Assembly (NCBI RefSeq): GCF_000166195.2
Contig: NZ_CM001403.1
Coordinates: 62,001-126,000 of the forward strand
DNA length: 64,000 nt
Direction: 5' to 3'
Origin: Mucilaginibacter paludis DSM 18603
GTDB lineage: Bacteria; Bacteroidota; Bacteroidia; Sphingobacteriales; Sphingobacteriaceae
A program made the translations under genes and the position numbers. Below, piece by piece: positions 18,092 through 26,703 of the stretch. The notes under the pieces are model-generated. The model was not told where the DNA came from, did not search any database, and was given only the letters and a program-made list of their open reading frames with translations. Positions within the stretch are counted from its first letter, which is position 1. Each line of letters begins with the position of its first letter.

Positions 18092-19174
18092 TTAATGAAC
18101 ATTTTCAAAGGCAAAAGTAATTGCCCGTATCAGCTTATCTTCGCTAATTTTTTGTGTCGGGGTGTCGTAGAAAAGATCAATATATTGTAAATGATTAATT
18201 GTGGTATTATCGGTTATCGGTATTGCTGGAATTTCACACTTTGAAAATCTAACGGGAATTATAAAAATACTGCCTTGCCGAAGTGTTCGTGTTATTTCAA
18301 TCGCATCATAAATTTCTGGATACATGCCGGACTTGTTTTTTTCCAACATTTCGGCTGAAAAACATACCATCATACAAAACGCACTTGTCAGGGCTCGTTT
18401 AATTTCAAACTTCCAATTTTGTCCGGGTAAAATATCTTGATCCCACCAAGCCGTAAATCCGGCATTCAATAACGTAGCTCGTAATCTCTCAACTTTTTCA
18501 TGGTCACCATGAAAATAAGATATAAATACATGCTTATCCTTTCTTTCATTATTTTTAGTCGCTGACGAAGTTTTTTCATTCGAGTCCATAGTCAATATTG
18601 AGGTAAAAGTGTTTAGTGAAAGTTTCGAATCAGATATAGACTTTAAAAATGGAAGATTGTTATCAGAATTTAGAACTATCAGATTTCCAATAGTTGTTTT
18701 TTTCGTTTGTATATTATAATATGAACATATTGCCTCAGTTATCGCTAATCTTTCTGGCGAAGATAAATAAGTACCGTTAATAATTGCAGAAAGCGAAAGC
18801 ATCCGAATTACATACAAAATCACGCTTTTTTCTTTCTCCGCGAAGATTCCAGACTTGGCGCTATATAAACGGATGGCATTCTGCAACAGTTCATCCTCTA
18901 TTAATTTGTCCAACTCTGTTTCTAAGTATTTGAAAACTTCATTTAGTTTTTCATAATCACGGTGGTTGAAACTATAAAGCTTTCCATTGTAAAAATTGTC
19001 ATGCGTTATTACCGAGGCAAAACCACTTGCTCCGCCGGTTTCAAAGCCTATCAACGAAAATGTTCTTAAATAACCGAGCATTTCATCAGACAAGTTCTTA
19101 TTAAGAACAAAAATTCGGTGATGCCAATAACGATCAACAACAACAGTTTTTGTAACGTCAATCATCGTAGCCAT
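18092..19174 (-). CDS. TIR-domain protein with an uncharacterised N-terminal domain
   Basis: 360 aa. The TIR domain spans about 214-345: KHVFISYFHGDHEKVERL, then AWWDQDILPGQNW, and YPEIYDAIE, where E287 is the likely catalytic Glu. Bacterial TIR domains of this kind often cleave NAD+ or make signalling nucleotides in antiphage systems. The first 200 residues are not recognised (VDRYWHHRIFVLNKNLSD near the start) and may sense or scaffold. Its start lies 17 bp inside the end of the kinase-like gene, so the two are translationally coupled. No transmembrane segment is seen. Confidence 0.82.
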   Translation of the reverse strand: MATMIDVTKTVVVDRYWHHRIFVLNKNLSDEMLGYLRTFSLIGFETGGASGFASVITHDNFYNGKLYSFNHRDYEKLNEVFKYLETELDKLIEDELLQNAIRLYSAKSGIFAEKEKSVILYVIRMLSLSAIINGTYLSSPERLAITEAICSYYNIQTKKTTIGNLIVLNSDNNLPFLKSISDSKLSLNTFTSILTMDSNEKTSSATKNNERKDKHVFISYFHGDHEKVERLRATLLNAGFTAWWDQDILPGQNWKFEIKRALTSAFCMMVCFSAEMLEKNKSGMYPEIYDAIEITRTLRQGSIFIIPVRFSKCEIPAIPITDNTTINHLQYIDLFYDTPTQKISEDKLIRAITFAFENVH

Positions 19175-20780
19175 TTTTAAAAGTTTGTCCTATGCCATGA
19201 AATACATCCTGTTGCGAGTGCCTTATTTTACCGCCTGGAAAATCAACCAAAATATTTTCGAAACAAAAATCTGTCATTTGCTTCGATAGTTCGGTCAAAA
19301 ATTCTTGGCATTTTATTTTTTCTGTTTGTAATAATTTCTCAAGAAAATTACACCATTCAAGACCTTTTAACATTGACTCTTCGGAAGAAAAAAGCAGATC
19401 GGTGCACTTGTGAAATTTGGCACATTCAAAGAGTTCATCAAATGAAATTTGTCGGCATTGTAATGTTTCTTGAATCGCTCGAATAAGAAATGCGGGTAAC
19501 TCTTGCTCATTAGGCAAACCACAAAGACCATGAAAAAGAACCAATAGAGATTTATTGCTCATTTCAATTAAGCGACGCGCCACGGCCCACGCTGGGAAAA
19601 TGCCAAAGCCAGCGTTTTTAACAGAGGCAACCCAAAATTGGTAATCAGTATTCGCCAATTTTTGAAAGAGAATGCTTTGATTTATTGATTCTTCAACTGT
19701 ACTAAATTTGACCTTCTCTCTTGAGGTATTGGATTGGGATGAGAGTACCTCAAATAAATGCCAATTATATCGGTTTATATTTTCAGCAACCATCAGTGAT
19801 TCTCGCTCATCAGAAACGCTCGATAGCATCGTTTGAAATATAATAAATGTAGATGAATCAATATTTTCAAATCTCGCAAATGTTATCAAGGTTAACCTAA
19901 AAGCTTGAATCATTGCGCTGCGCATTTCTGATTTATATTGAGAACACCGACTTGCCAATTCAAACAGTCGACTGACGTTTAAGCTCCAGGGATAAATAGC
20001 TTCAGCAGATAACGGCACTCCGTCTAATCGGCTAAAAATGCTTATTGATGATTCAGGTGATTTTTTAATTGCAGATGTAAGCCAATTTGGCGTCTCAAAT
20101 AAATCACAAATATCTGACAGCGACAATTCGTTTGGTAATTCAACTTCTTTGCCCTTAATACTTAAATAAGAACGGATGGTATCATGTATGTTCGGTATTC
20201 GCTGTGGATGAACACAAATTCTTAGATTACATAATTTCAAAAAGGGAATGATATGACTATCAGAATATTCTCGGTAATCTTCGAAATAGATAGTCTGTAT
20301 ATCTGAGAATTTTTTGCAAAAAATAGATATTACTGGTAATATAGTTTCTGATTCATTACCCAACTCAATGCCCAACAAGACCATCATATCTCTGGTAAAA
20401 GAAGAATGAAAAGGATCAATTCTTATTTGTGCCTCATATAAATATCCTTTTACGAACACATAAAATAACTCTTTTGGATAATGTAAATATGGTACAACAA
20501 AATCATTGATCATTTCAATAGCAATAATTGGCGATTTATATATACCACCTGGATCGATTATTATTGGTTTACCAAAAGGTAAAACGCCAATATTGTCCGG
20601 TTTAAAGTCAACATAACGATGCCCACCTGCATGTATGGTTGCAAAAAATTGGCCTTGCTCAAACAATCCGAACACAGCTTGATGTACGGAGGTTGGTGAT
20701 AAACTGCGTATGTTTTTTAAGGATTCACCATATTCAATATGCCAAATAGGATTAGAATGACTCTGTGATTGCTCGTACAT
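19158..20780 (-). CDS. Protein-kinase-like protein lacking an obvious N-lobe
   Basis: 540 aa. Near the N-terminus it reads like the C-lobe of a protein kinase. A hinge-like IWHIEYGESL is followed by the catalytic loop HRYVDFKPDN (D58, K60, N63) and IIIDPGG in place of DFG (D76). The Gly-rich loop and VAIK lysine that should precede the hinge are absent. The frame stays open upstream to 20880 without an ATG. The remaining 430 residues are helical and unrecognised. It may be N-terminally truncated, start at a non-ATG codon, or be a kinase-fold protein with another job. It overlaps the TIR gene by 17 bp, suggesting a two-gene defence unit. Confidence 0.65.
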   Translation of the reverse strand: MYEQSQSHSNPIWHIEYGESLKNIRSLSPTSVHQAVFGLFEQGQFFATIHAGGHRYVDFKPDNIGVLPFGKPIIIDPGGIYKSPIIAIEMINDFVVPYLHYPKELFYVFVKGYLYEAQIRIDPFHSSFTRDMMVLLGIELGNESETILPVISIFCKKFSDIQTIYFEDYREYSDSHIIPFLKLCNLRICVHPQRIPNIHDTIRSYLSIKGKEVELPNELSLSDICDLFETPNWLTSAIKKSPESSISIFSRLDGVPLSAEAIYPWSLNVSRLFELASRCSQYKSEMRSAMIQAFRLTLITFARFENIDSSTFIIFQTMLSSVSDERESLMVAENINRYNWHLFEVLSSQSNTSREKVKFSTVEESINQSILFQKLANTDYQFWVASVKNAGFGIFPAWAVARRLIEMSNKSLLVLFHGLCGLPNEQELPAFLIRAIQETLQCRQISFDELFECAKFHKCTDLLFSSEESMLKGLEWCNFLEKLLQTEKIKCQEFLTELSKQMTDFCFENILVDFPGGKIRHSQQDVFHGIGQTFKNGYDD

Positions 20781-21111
20781 CCGATTATACGGTATAAGTT
20801 TATCATCATAAAAATAAGAGAATAAAAATAAAATACAGCAAATAATTCATTATCAATTCCCTTAATATTAGAAGACTTTATTTATTCTTAGATTTATTTT
20901 CGAGGTGAGTAGAGTCATTTTACAAATCAGAATGACCGATTTAGGAATGATAAAGTATCAACAAAACAGAACTTATAGTGTTTACCCATCTCCTGGTAGA
21001 ATGCACCCGCCAAAATTCTGTAGCCGAAATCTAAAATCCACGAAATTCGGATTAGGCGCTAACGATGATGACGAATATTAAGTACGTAATATAAGCAAAC
21101 CTGAATTACAT
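20781..21111. other. Gap between the kinase-like gene and tRNA-Ala
   Basis: About 330 bp, AT-rich. No confident gene. A 49-codon plus-strand frame from 20932 (opening MTDLGMIKYQQNRTYSVYPS) has no recognised family. The kinase-like frame extends without a stop to 20880. No kinase N-lobe could be read in the three minus-strand frames here. Confidence 0.4.
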
Positions 21112-21142
21112 AAAAAAGTTGCCAACAAAGTTGACAACTTTT
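21112..21142 (-). terminator. Terminator after tRNA-Ala
   Basis: On the minus strand AAGTTGTCAA pairs with TTGGCAACTT (one G-T pair) around a short loop and runs into T6. It starts 10 bp after the tRNA 3' end. Confidence 0.8.
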
Positions 21143-21152
21143 CTAAAGTTTG

Positions 21153-21225
21153 TGGAGAATAGCGGGATCGAACCGCTCACCTCTTCCATGCCATGGAAGC
21201 GCTCTACCAAATGAGCTAATTCCCC
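21153..21225 (-). tRNA. tRNA-Ala(GGC)
   Basis: A complete 73-nt cloverleaf. The acceptor GGGGAAT pairs with ATTCTCC, the D arm is GCTCATTTGGTAGAGC, the anticodon arm is CTTCC-ATGGCAT-GGAAG with anticodon GGC (21190-21192), and the T arm is GAGCGGTTCGATCCCGCT. The discriminator is A and CCA is not encoded. It has its own promoter and terminator. It points toward the defence island, opposite to the broken tRNA-Ala at 11767, and differs from it at several positions, so it is a separate gene. Confidence 0.95.
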
Positions 21226-21238
21226 GTTTTGTGGAGTG

Positions 21239-21269
21239 CAAATATAGGATTTCAACAGAATAAATCAAA
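21239..21269 (-). promoter_or_regulatory. Promoter of tRNA-Ala(GGC)
   Basis: On the minus strand TTTG (21269-21266), a 19-bp spacer and TATATTTG (21246-21239) match the Bacteroidetes consensus, 13 bp before the tRNA. Confidence 0.85.
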
Positions 21270-21316
21270 TCATCTTTTAGAAAAAAGAAAATACATCTGG
21301 AGTTTTGTCACCAAAG

Positions 21317-21742
21317 TTAATCGTTTCCAAAAAACAATCTCCCAAGCAGGATTATTCCCCCTGCTACCAAAACACCGTTTACAAAGTCAACTTGTTTGCT
21401 ATATGAATATCCAGTTTGCACCACATTTGCAAAATTCTCGCAATTGAATTTAGCAAGATCGTAGTTTTGACCAATTAATGAGACCGCTTTTTTTATGGCT
21501 TCATTTCTTTGATGGTCGTCCCCATTAAAAAGGCGAATCCTTTTAACGATTGAGTTTTCAAGGTTAAGTTCGGTTTCGGTAACCCATCTTACTCCTACAT
21601 GTTGGTTATTTTCCAAATAAAAATGAGTACCATTCGCGTCTATTCCCATATAAACCAGATAGTGAGCAATTAATTGCAACTCACTCTTAGGGACAATAAC
21701 AACATCAGCGGGTCTTAACCCATTAGTAACGGCAAAGGACAT
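21317..21742 (-). CDS. LRAT-like (NlpC/P60 superfamily) cysteine protein
   Basis: 141 aa from the ATG at 21742. The pattern GLRPADVVIVPKS...LIAHYLVYMGID (His27), then His40 and FNCENFANVV (Cys101), matches the LRAT/HRASLS-like fold, in which His and Cys form an acyltransferase or hydrolase centre. A hydrophobic C-terminus (VNGVLVAGGIILLGRLFF) could anchor it in a membrane. An upstream in-frame ATG at 21823 would add 27 unconserved-looking residues. It stands alone between the tRNA and the conjugative element. Substrate unknown. Confidence 0.65.
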   Translation of the reverse strand: MSFAVTNGLRPADVVIVPKSELQLIAHYLVYMGIDANGTHFYLENNQHVGVRWVTETELNLENSIVKRIRLFNGDDHQRNEAIKKAVSLIGQNYDLAKFNCENFANVVQTGYSYSKQVDFVNGVLVAGGIILLGRLFFGND

Positions 21743-21897
21743 AAAAACACGTTTAAATTTGACCAAGGTATAATTACCTATACTAAAGATAAAACAATCA
21801 ATGGTAGGCTTATAATAAAGCATACAAATTCAGACATTTAAAGACTTTTGAGGTTTGATTATTCGGGGTGATTAGCTAATAATATACCTACCATATA

Positions 21898-22164
21898 TCA
21901 CCAGTGGGTGATTTTCACAATATCATCTTTGTCAAAGATGGCCGCCAACAGGATGATCAACCCGATAATAATGAGAAAGGTGGAAAGGAAGGCCGCACAG
22001 TTTTCGAGCAAGGTGGAAAAAACGGAGCTTTCGTAGGATTTAAACACTTCCAGCCCGGCCATATTACGCCGGTTGAATTTGCGTTTGCCGCGCCAGTAGC
22101 TCAAATAAAGGGACAGTAATACACATACGATCCCTACGATATAGAAGATGGTCAGTACTAACAT
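21898..22164 (-). CDS. Small two-helix membrane protein, conjugative-element edge
   Basis: 88 aa with hydrophobic segments at about 3-24 and 55-78 separated by a basic linker (RGKRKFNRRN). No enzyme motif is seen. Proteins of this size and shape are common in Bacteroidetes conjugative elements (recollection, not searched). It is the leftmost gene of the minus-strand accessory block. Confidence 0.55.
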   Translation of the reverse strand: MLVLTIFYIVGIVCVLLSLYLSYWRGKRKFNRRNMAGLEVFKSYESSVFSTLLENCAAFLSTFLIIIGLIILLAAIFDKDDIVKITHW

Positions 22165-22319
22165 AACTTATCCTTTTCGTAAATTAATCAGAAAATAAAA
22201 ACGGTTAACGGGTCATTGACATTTGACAAATGTGGCATAGAAGCAACAAAAATCATCAACCGTGTTTTCTTTGCTTCTTTCTTTTGGTACGGAAAAAGAA
22301 AGAAGCCCCCGGCTCGGAG

Positions 22320-22577
22320 TTACTGTTGTTGGAGAAACGATTGCAGGTTCCTTAGTTCCTGTTGGTTCTCATTCCCTGATGGCTCCCAATCGCTGGCTAT
22401 ATGGTGCAGGATTGCAGCGTAAACAATCATGCAAAGGCGGTAACTACCCGGCGGCTCACGGGATATGTTAACCGCACCACTGCCAATAGCCTTAATAAAT
22501 AGCCTTTCTATTTCTATTGCCGGGTCGTTCATGATTAAGAACGATTTGAACTGCGCAATAAATTCTATCCTTTCCAT
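22320..22577 (-). CDS. Unknown small protein of the conjugative element
   Basis: 85 aa, soluble (MERIEFIAQFKSFLIMNDPA, ending Gln-rich LRNLQSFLQQQ). No family recognised. It lies 4 bp after the next small gene and probably shares its transcript with the parB-like gene upstream. Confidence 0.5.
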   Translation of the reverse strand: MERIEFIAQFKSFLIMNDPAIEIERLFIKAIGSGAVNISREPPGSYRLCMIVYAAILHHIASDWEPSGNENQQELRNLQSFLQQQ

Positions 22578-22581
22578 AGTG

Positions 22582-22800
22582 TCATGATTTTACTTTTTTG
22601 ATAATTATACCCCTGCCGGGTATGCGGACTGTAGTATATCCATTGGTTTCCATGATGCCTTTTATCAGCCGCTCCGCTTCCCGTGCGGCAAAAGCGTCTT
22701 CGGCGGTCATTTCCAGATCAGACAGTCCGTCCAAATATTTCAGGCAGCGTGCAATGGTTTTAACTGCCGCCTTTTCGGTTTTATTGGCTAAAATGCTCAT
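22582..22800 (-). CDS. Unknown small protein downstream of the parB-like gene
   Basis: 72 aa from the ATG at 22800 (MSILANKTEKAAVKTIARCL); ten more residues are possible from 22830. A helical charged first half is followed by a beta-like basic end (VRIPGRGIIIKKVKS). No family recognised. Part of a run of tightly spaced minus-strand genes. Confidence 0.55.
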   Translation of the reverse strand: MSILANKTEKAAVKTIARCLKYLDGLSDLEMTAEDAFAAREAERLIKGIMETNGYTTVRIPGRGIIIKKVKS

Positions 22801-22861
22801 GTGGAAATTTGTTAAGTGTAAAGGATGCACCGCTTTGAGGGCGGCACATCCTATTATTGTG

Positions 22862-24724
22862 TTATTCTGCCAAGGCGGTCAACCTGCTGATTTTCTTTTG
22901 CAGTTCCATTACCCTTGCATCCAGTTTCTCTTTGCGGTCGTCCGCTTTCGCCTGTTGCTGTTGTTCGATACCGTTAATATCTATCCCTGCGCTTTCGGCC
23001 ACCCTACGGGTCATTTCCCCGGTAGGCGTATTGGGCAGCTTGCTATCTGATTTGCCAACCAATGCAGCCCGTATCAGGTAGCTGTATTGCTGTTCGGTCA
23101 GGTTTTGCAATTGTTCGTAAAGCGTTAACCGCTCCCCGTTTTCATTTACTGTCCCTTCTGCAAAAAGAACATTGTCCACGTTGCGTTTCATAGACCAGTC
23201 CAAAGACTGGTACACCAATAGCCTTGCTGCAACCCTGTCGGCATCCGTTAAATCCGTTACGTTCTGCGGGTCGCTGATGGCCTCGGTAAAGGCGGTATGG
23301 ATGGTCAACTGGTTTTTCTCCCGATCGAGTTCCCTTGCCCTCTTTTCCCGTTCGTTCAGGCGGGTAATTTCCGCTTCCAACAGTTCCGGCGTGGCCTCGC
23401 CTGACTTAATGGCCTCCTGTACTTCTTTGGCGGTAACGGTCTGCCTGTTATCCTCTTCGTGGGTGCGTTCGGAGAACAGCACCAGTTCGGCAGCATCGGT
23501 TAAAATCAACAGCCCTTTCTTTAAATCCCCGTCCTGCACATGCCTGTGGTATTCTTCGAGTTCCGCCCTGTATTCCAATAGGGCATCCTGATAGCCGTCT
23601 TCATCAAACTGGATGGCCGTTTCGTCCTCCTGCTCTTCTTCGTCATCATCAAAGGGGATATGGTAATCCTTTTTGTCCGGCTCCACCGGGGCTTTAAAAA
23701 GCGCCACCTCGTTACGCCCGAACCGGGGCAGTTCCTTAATCCCTTCCAACCCGTTCAGCAATTGTTTCAACGGTTCGGGAACGCCCCAGTCGAACAGCAG
23801 GGCATCGGGCTGCTCCCCATCCAATGCGTCCGTAATCAACCCTACAAAATGCCTGTTGCATTTGGCCTGATAACAACCGGGTTTGGTACAGGTGGCCTGT
23901 TCTGCCAGTTCCGGGAACAGGCTTTTCAACGTTGCTGAGTTGAAGGGGCAGTTGGTACAGGCACCCATTCCGGGGACTAATTTTTTATCCGTGGTATCGA
24001 ACGGTGCATTCTTTAAATCATACTTAAACCGGGAGAGGGCATAACGCAGGTTGGTAACCCTGAAACCCGTTTGCTCCTTCCAGTCCGAACAGTACTGTAC
24101 AAAAAAGTCCTCCTGTGCTTCCGTTGCCAATGCGGCAATGTCAAAAGCTTCCTGTATGGTCAGCGCATCGGCAAAAAACATCTCCTGTATGGGTTCTATC
24201 AGGTTTAACAGCCGTGTACGGCTGTACACAAAGGTTCTGGACTTGCCTAAACGGGCGGCAATTTCATCAATGGTCTTGTGTACCTGTAGCATCAGCCCGA
24301 TGGCCTGTGCCTCGTTCATCGGGTGCGGGTTTTCCCGTTGCAGGTTCTCGGCCAGTTGTATTTCGGTAACCTCGGCATCGGTCAGCACCTTGATGACGGC
24401 GGGTACTTCGGTCAGCCCGGCAAGCTGCGCCGCCCTTAACCTGCGCTCACCCGCTACCAGTTCATGCCTTCCTTCCGGCAGTTCCCGGAGGGTCAAAGGG
24501 CTGATAATGCCGTGAACGGCTATTTCGGTTGCAAAATCCGCCAAGGCCGCTTCTGAATAGAATTTGCGGTAATTAAGGGGGCTAAAGTCGATTTCGCTGA
24601 CCGCCACGTTTTTTAAAACGCCTTCTGTTGCAATTGGACTGATTGCGGCTGCATTGGTTTTGTACGGTTTCCCGTTCTTATGATGCGCTGTTTTTTTTGT
24701 TTTCTTAACTATGGTCGTTGTCAT
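22862..24724 (-). CDS. ParB/Srx-domain protein with Cys-rich insert
   Basis: 620 aa. The ParB nuclease-like N domain spans about 40-130 (GERRLRAAQLAG, then IQLAENLQRENPHPMNEAQA). An HTH follows (TIDEIAARLGKSRTFVYSRT). A four-Cys-plus block near 255-295 (ACTNCPFNS, then CTKPGCYQAKC) suggests a zinc site. The long acidic and helical C-terminus is typical of ParB-like proteins of Bacteroidetes mobile elements and not of the chromosomal partition ParB. No parA is adjacent. Likely role: DNA binding in element maintenance or regulation. Confidence 0.85.
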   Translation of the reverse strand: MTTTIVKKTKKTAHHKNGKPYKTNAAAISPIATEGVLKNVAVSEIDFSPLNYRKFYSEAALADFATEIAVHGIISPLTLRELPEGRHELVAGERRLRAAQLAGLTEVPAVIKVLTDAEVTEIQLAENLQRENPHPMNEAQAIGLMLQVHKTIDEIAARLGKSRTFVYSRTRLLNLIEPIQEMFFADALTIQEAFDIAALATEAQEDFFVQYCSDWKEQTGFRVTNLRYALSRFKYDLKNAPFDTTDKKLVPGMGACTNCPFNSATLKSLFPELAEQATCTKPGCYQAKCNRHFVGLITDALDGEQPDALLFDWGVPEPLKQLLNGLEGIKELPRFGRNEVALFKAPVEPDKKDYHIPFDDDEEEQEDETAIQFDEDGYQDALLEYRAELEEYHRHVQDGDLKKGLLILTDAAELVLFSERTHEEDNRQTVTAKEVQEAIKSGEATPELLEAEITRLNEREKRARELDREKNQLTIHTAFTEAISDPQNVTDLTDADRVAARLLVYQSLDWSMKRNVDNVLFAEGTVNENGERLTLYEQLQNLTEQQYSYLIRAALVGKSDSKLPNTPTGEMTRRVAESAGIDINGIEQQQQAKADDRKEKLDARVMELQKKISRLTALAE

Positions 24725-24767
24725 GATTTTTAATTTTTAAAGTGAATAATTAATTAGTTAGTTGCCG

Positions 24768-25142
24768 TTACCGGAAAAGCAGGTCAACGGCAAGGGTAAA
24801 TTTGCGGTTGGGGTGCTGCTTCACGGTAGTGTAAATGGTCAGGCAATGGATGGCATACACGGCCAAATAGCCATTAAATAACTGGTCAGCAAATAACCCG
24901 CTGCTTTTATCCAACTTGATACCATACCGTATGATTTTCGTTTCGGCCTCCGTTACAAGCCCTAACCAAAAATCAAAACTGAACAGGCCATCCTCCCACC
25001 GTTCCCGCTGTGTGGCTTCTTCTTCTTTGATGGTGCGGCACATGGCTGCGGTAAATTCAATAAAACCGGGTATTTCGGCAGGGAACAGGTCGTGCAATAG
25101 TTTGGCCTTTTCCACATTGTTTAAACTTCCTATCGTTTTCAT
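24768..25142 (-). CDS. Unknown conserved-looking element protein
   Basis: 124 aa from the ATG at 25142 (MKTIGSLNNVEKAKLLHDLF). The frame extends to 25292, but those residues read through the intergenic spacer. It has helical Trp- and Phe-containing segments (WEDGLFSFDFWLGL) and an aromatic C-terminus ending VDLLFR. It sits between the DUF932 and parB-like genes on the same strand. No function assigned. Confidence 0.6.
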   Translation of the reverse strand: MKTIGSLNNVEKAKLLHDLFPAEIPGFIEFTAAMCRTIKEEEATQRERWEDGLFSFDFWLGLVTEAETKIIRYGIKLDKSSGLFADQLFNGYLAVYAIHCLTIYTTVKQHPNRKFTLAVDLLFR

Positions 25143-25200
25143 ATTGCTGATTTTAGAATTAAAAAGAGCGGGACGGACGTTAGCCGTCCCGCCCTGATGG

Positions 25201-26268
25201 TTAATTAAATTGCAGGCTGTCCGCCCCGTTTTTGGCAAAGGCAGTGCAGAGGTCAAAGGCGGTCTGCGCCCTTCTCTGCGCTGTCCCGCCATCTAAAAGG
25301 CTGTTCATTTTTGCGGTGTCGTCTTTGTAGGTGCGCACATTCTGAAAGTAGCCCGTTACGGCATTGAAGCAGCCGAACACGGTGCCTTTGGTGGTCACCA
25401 TTTGCTGCGTTTCGCTGGTCATCGCATATTCAAAAGCATCATTGCAGATGTTCTTAAAGGCGGTCGAAGTCTCGTCAAACTGCCCGGCAGTAAGTTTGCT
25501 TAGTACTTCCTTATTCGGACACATGGCCAACTGTATTAACTGCAATACCTGTTTGTCGGTAATGCGGACTTTTGCCCATTGGTTATAGATTTCTTCGAGC
25601 ATCGGCGTTAATTTGTTCACCATGCCCATCACCTTATGGGCTTCTTTCAGCCGTTCGTTGGCGCTTTGGGTGTGCCTGATTTTCACCACGTTGGAGCAAT
25701 TGCCCAAGGCGACATTGAGCGTGTTGTTGCAGACTATCCGCGTTGGGGTCAGGGCTGCGGTAATGCTCCCGGTGCCGTCATGGGAGGTGGTCAGGAAGAC
25801 ATATTTTTCTATCAGGTCATCGTTGCCCACCCGGATGTAATCGGGCATTTTTGCGGTGATAAAAATGCGTTCACCGTTTTTGCCCAAAGCCCCGGCGGTT
25901 TCGTACATAATCCCTTCGCCGCCGCCTACGATGGCATCAAAAAAACTGAATGCGTCCGCATTCTGTACGATATGGTATTCTTTGCCGACTACGCCTAACA
26001 CCGCATCGGTATCTTTGCGGACGGTGGCAAAGAAATTGGGGACTTCCATTTCGGTAAAAAGAGTGTCCCCGTCCGTATTGGTTTCCCCACTGTCGGGCGT
26101 GTAGAGCTTGCGTTTTTCCACTACGTAATCCAGCCCGGCGAACTTCATTGCTTCCTCACTGGTGGGGTAATCGGTAACGATCTGGCCGAGGCCATGCCAT
26201 GCAGTCTGCTGTACGCTGAAAAAACTGTATTTCCCGGTTTGCTCGTTTAAAAAAATATTATGTGCCAT
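25201..26268 (-). CDS. DUF932 plasmid/phage-like protein
   Basis: 355 aa. It opens MAHNIFLNEQTGKYSFFSVQ and contains AWHGLGQIVTDYPTSEEAM and LTPTRIVCNNTLNVAL, signatures of DUF932 (TIGR03299-type) proteins. These occur on plasmids, phages and conjugative elements, and their function is unknown. It lies 42 bp after the ssb gene, consistent with an operon for replication or maintenance of the element. Confidence 0.88.
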   Translation of the reverse strand: MAHNIFLNEQTGKYSFFSVQQTAWHGLGQIVTDYPTSEEAMKFAGLDYVVEKRKLYTPDSGETNTDGDTLFTEMEVPNFFATVRKDTDAVLGVVGKEYHIVQNADAFSFFDAIVGGGEGIMYETAGALGKNGERIFITAKMPDYIRVGNDDLIEKYVFLTTSHDGTGSITAALTPTRIVCNNTLNVALGNCSNVVKIRHTQSANERLKEAHKVMGMVNKLTPMLEEIYNQWAKVRITDKQVLQLIQLAMCPNKEVLSKLTAGQFDETSTAFKNICNDAFEYAMTSETQQMVTTKGTVFGCFNAVTGYFQNVRTYKDDTAKMNSLLDGGTAQRRAQTAFDLCTAFAKNGADSLQFN

Positions 26269-26310
26269 GATATTTTAATTTAAAATGGTTACTAAATGAA
26301 TGTGGATAGA

Positions 26311-26703
26311 TTAGAATGGCAGGTCGTCCTTTTCGTCCGTTGCCTTTTCCGAAGCAGTTGCGGCTGCATTGGTTTCGCTTTCCTTTTTAGCCGCATAGGC
26401 CAAAACATTAATGTAGTTGGCAAGGAAGTCGAGCGAAGCCCCATTATCCCCGGTATTGGTGGTATAACCCCGTGCGCTCAATCGACCGTCCAACCGGACT
26501 ACCGCCCCTTTGCGCAGTACTTTCGCCACGTTGGTGTTAAACCAGTAGGAGCAGTTAAAAAAGGTGGCGATTTGCTTTGTTTCGTCGCTGCCTTTCGGTT
26601 TGTAACTGTCGTTGTCCACGATGCTGAACCGTACGACCTCTTTGCCACTCTCCAACGTTTTTACGGTGGCATCCGCTGTTAATTTTCCTGTGATCTGTTG
26701 CAT
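26311..26703 (-). CDS. ssb: Single-stranded DNA-binding protein
   Basis: 130 aa with an OB-fold opening MQQITGKLTADATVKTLESG, followed by VVRFSIVDNDSY and NCSYWFNTNVAKVLRKGAVV. The tail ends DEKDDLPF, the acidic tip that contacts partner proteins in SSBs. It is shorter and more diverged than a chromosomal SSB, as usual for element-borne copies. It should coat single-stranded DNA during transfer or replication of the element. Confidence 0.92.
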   Translation of the reverse strand: MQQITGKLTADATVKTLESGKEVVRFSIVDNDSYKPKGSDETKQIATFFNCSYWFNTNVAKVLRKGAVVRLDGRLSARGYTTNTGDNGASLDFLANYINVLAYAAKKESETNAAATASEKATDEKDDLPF

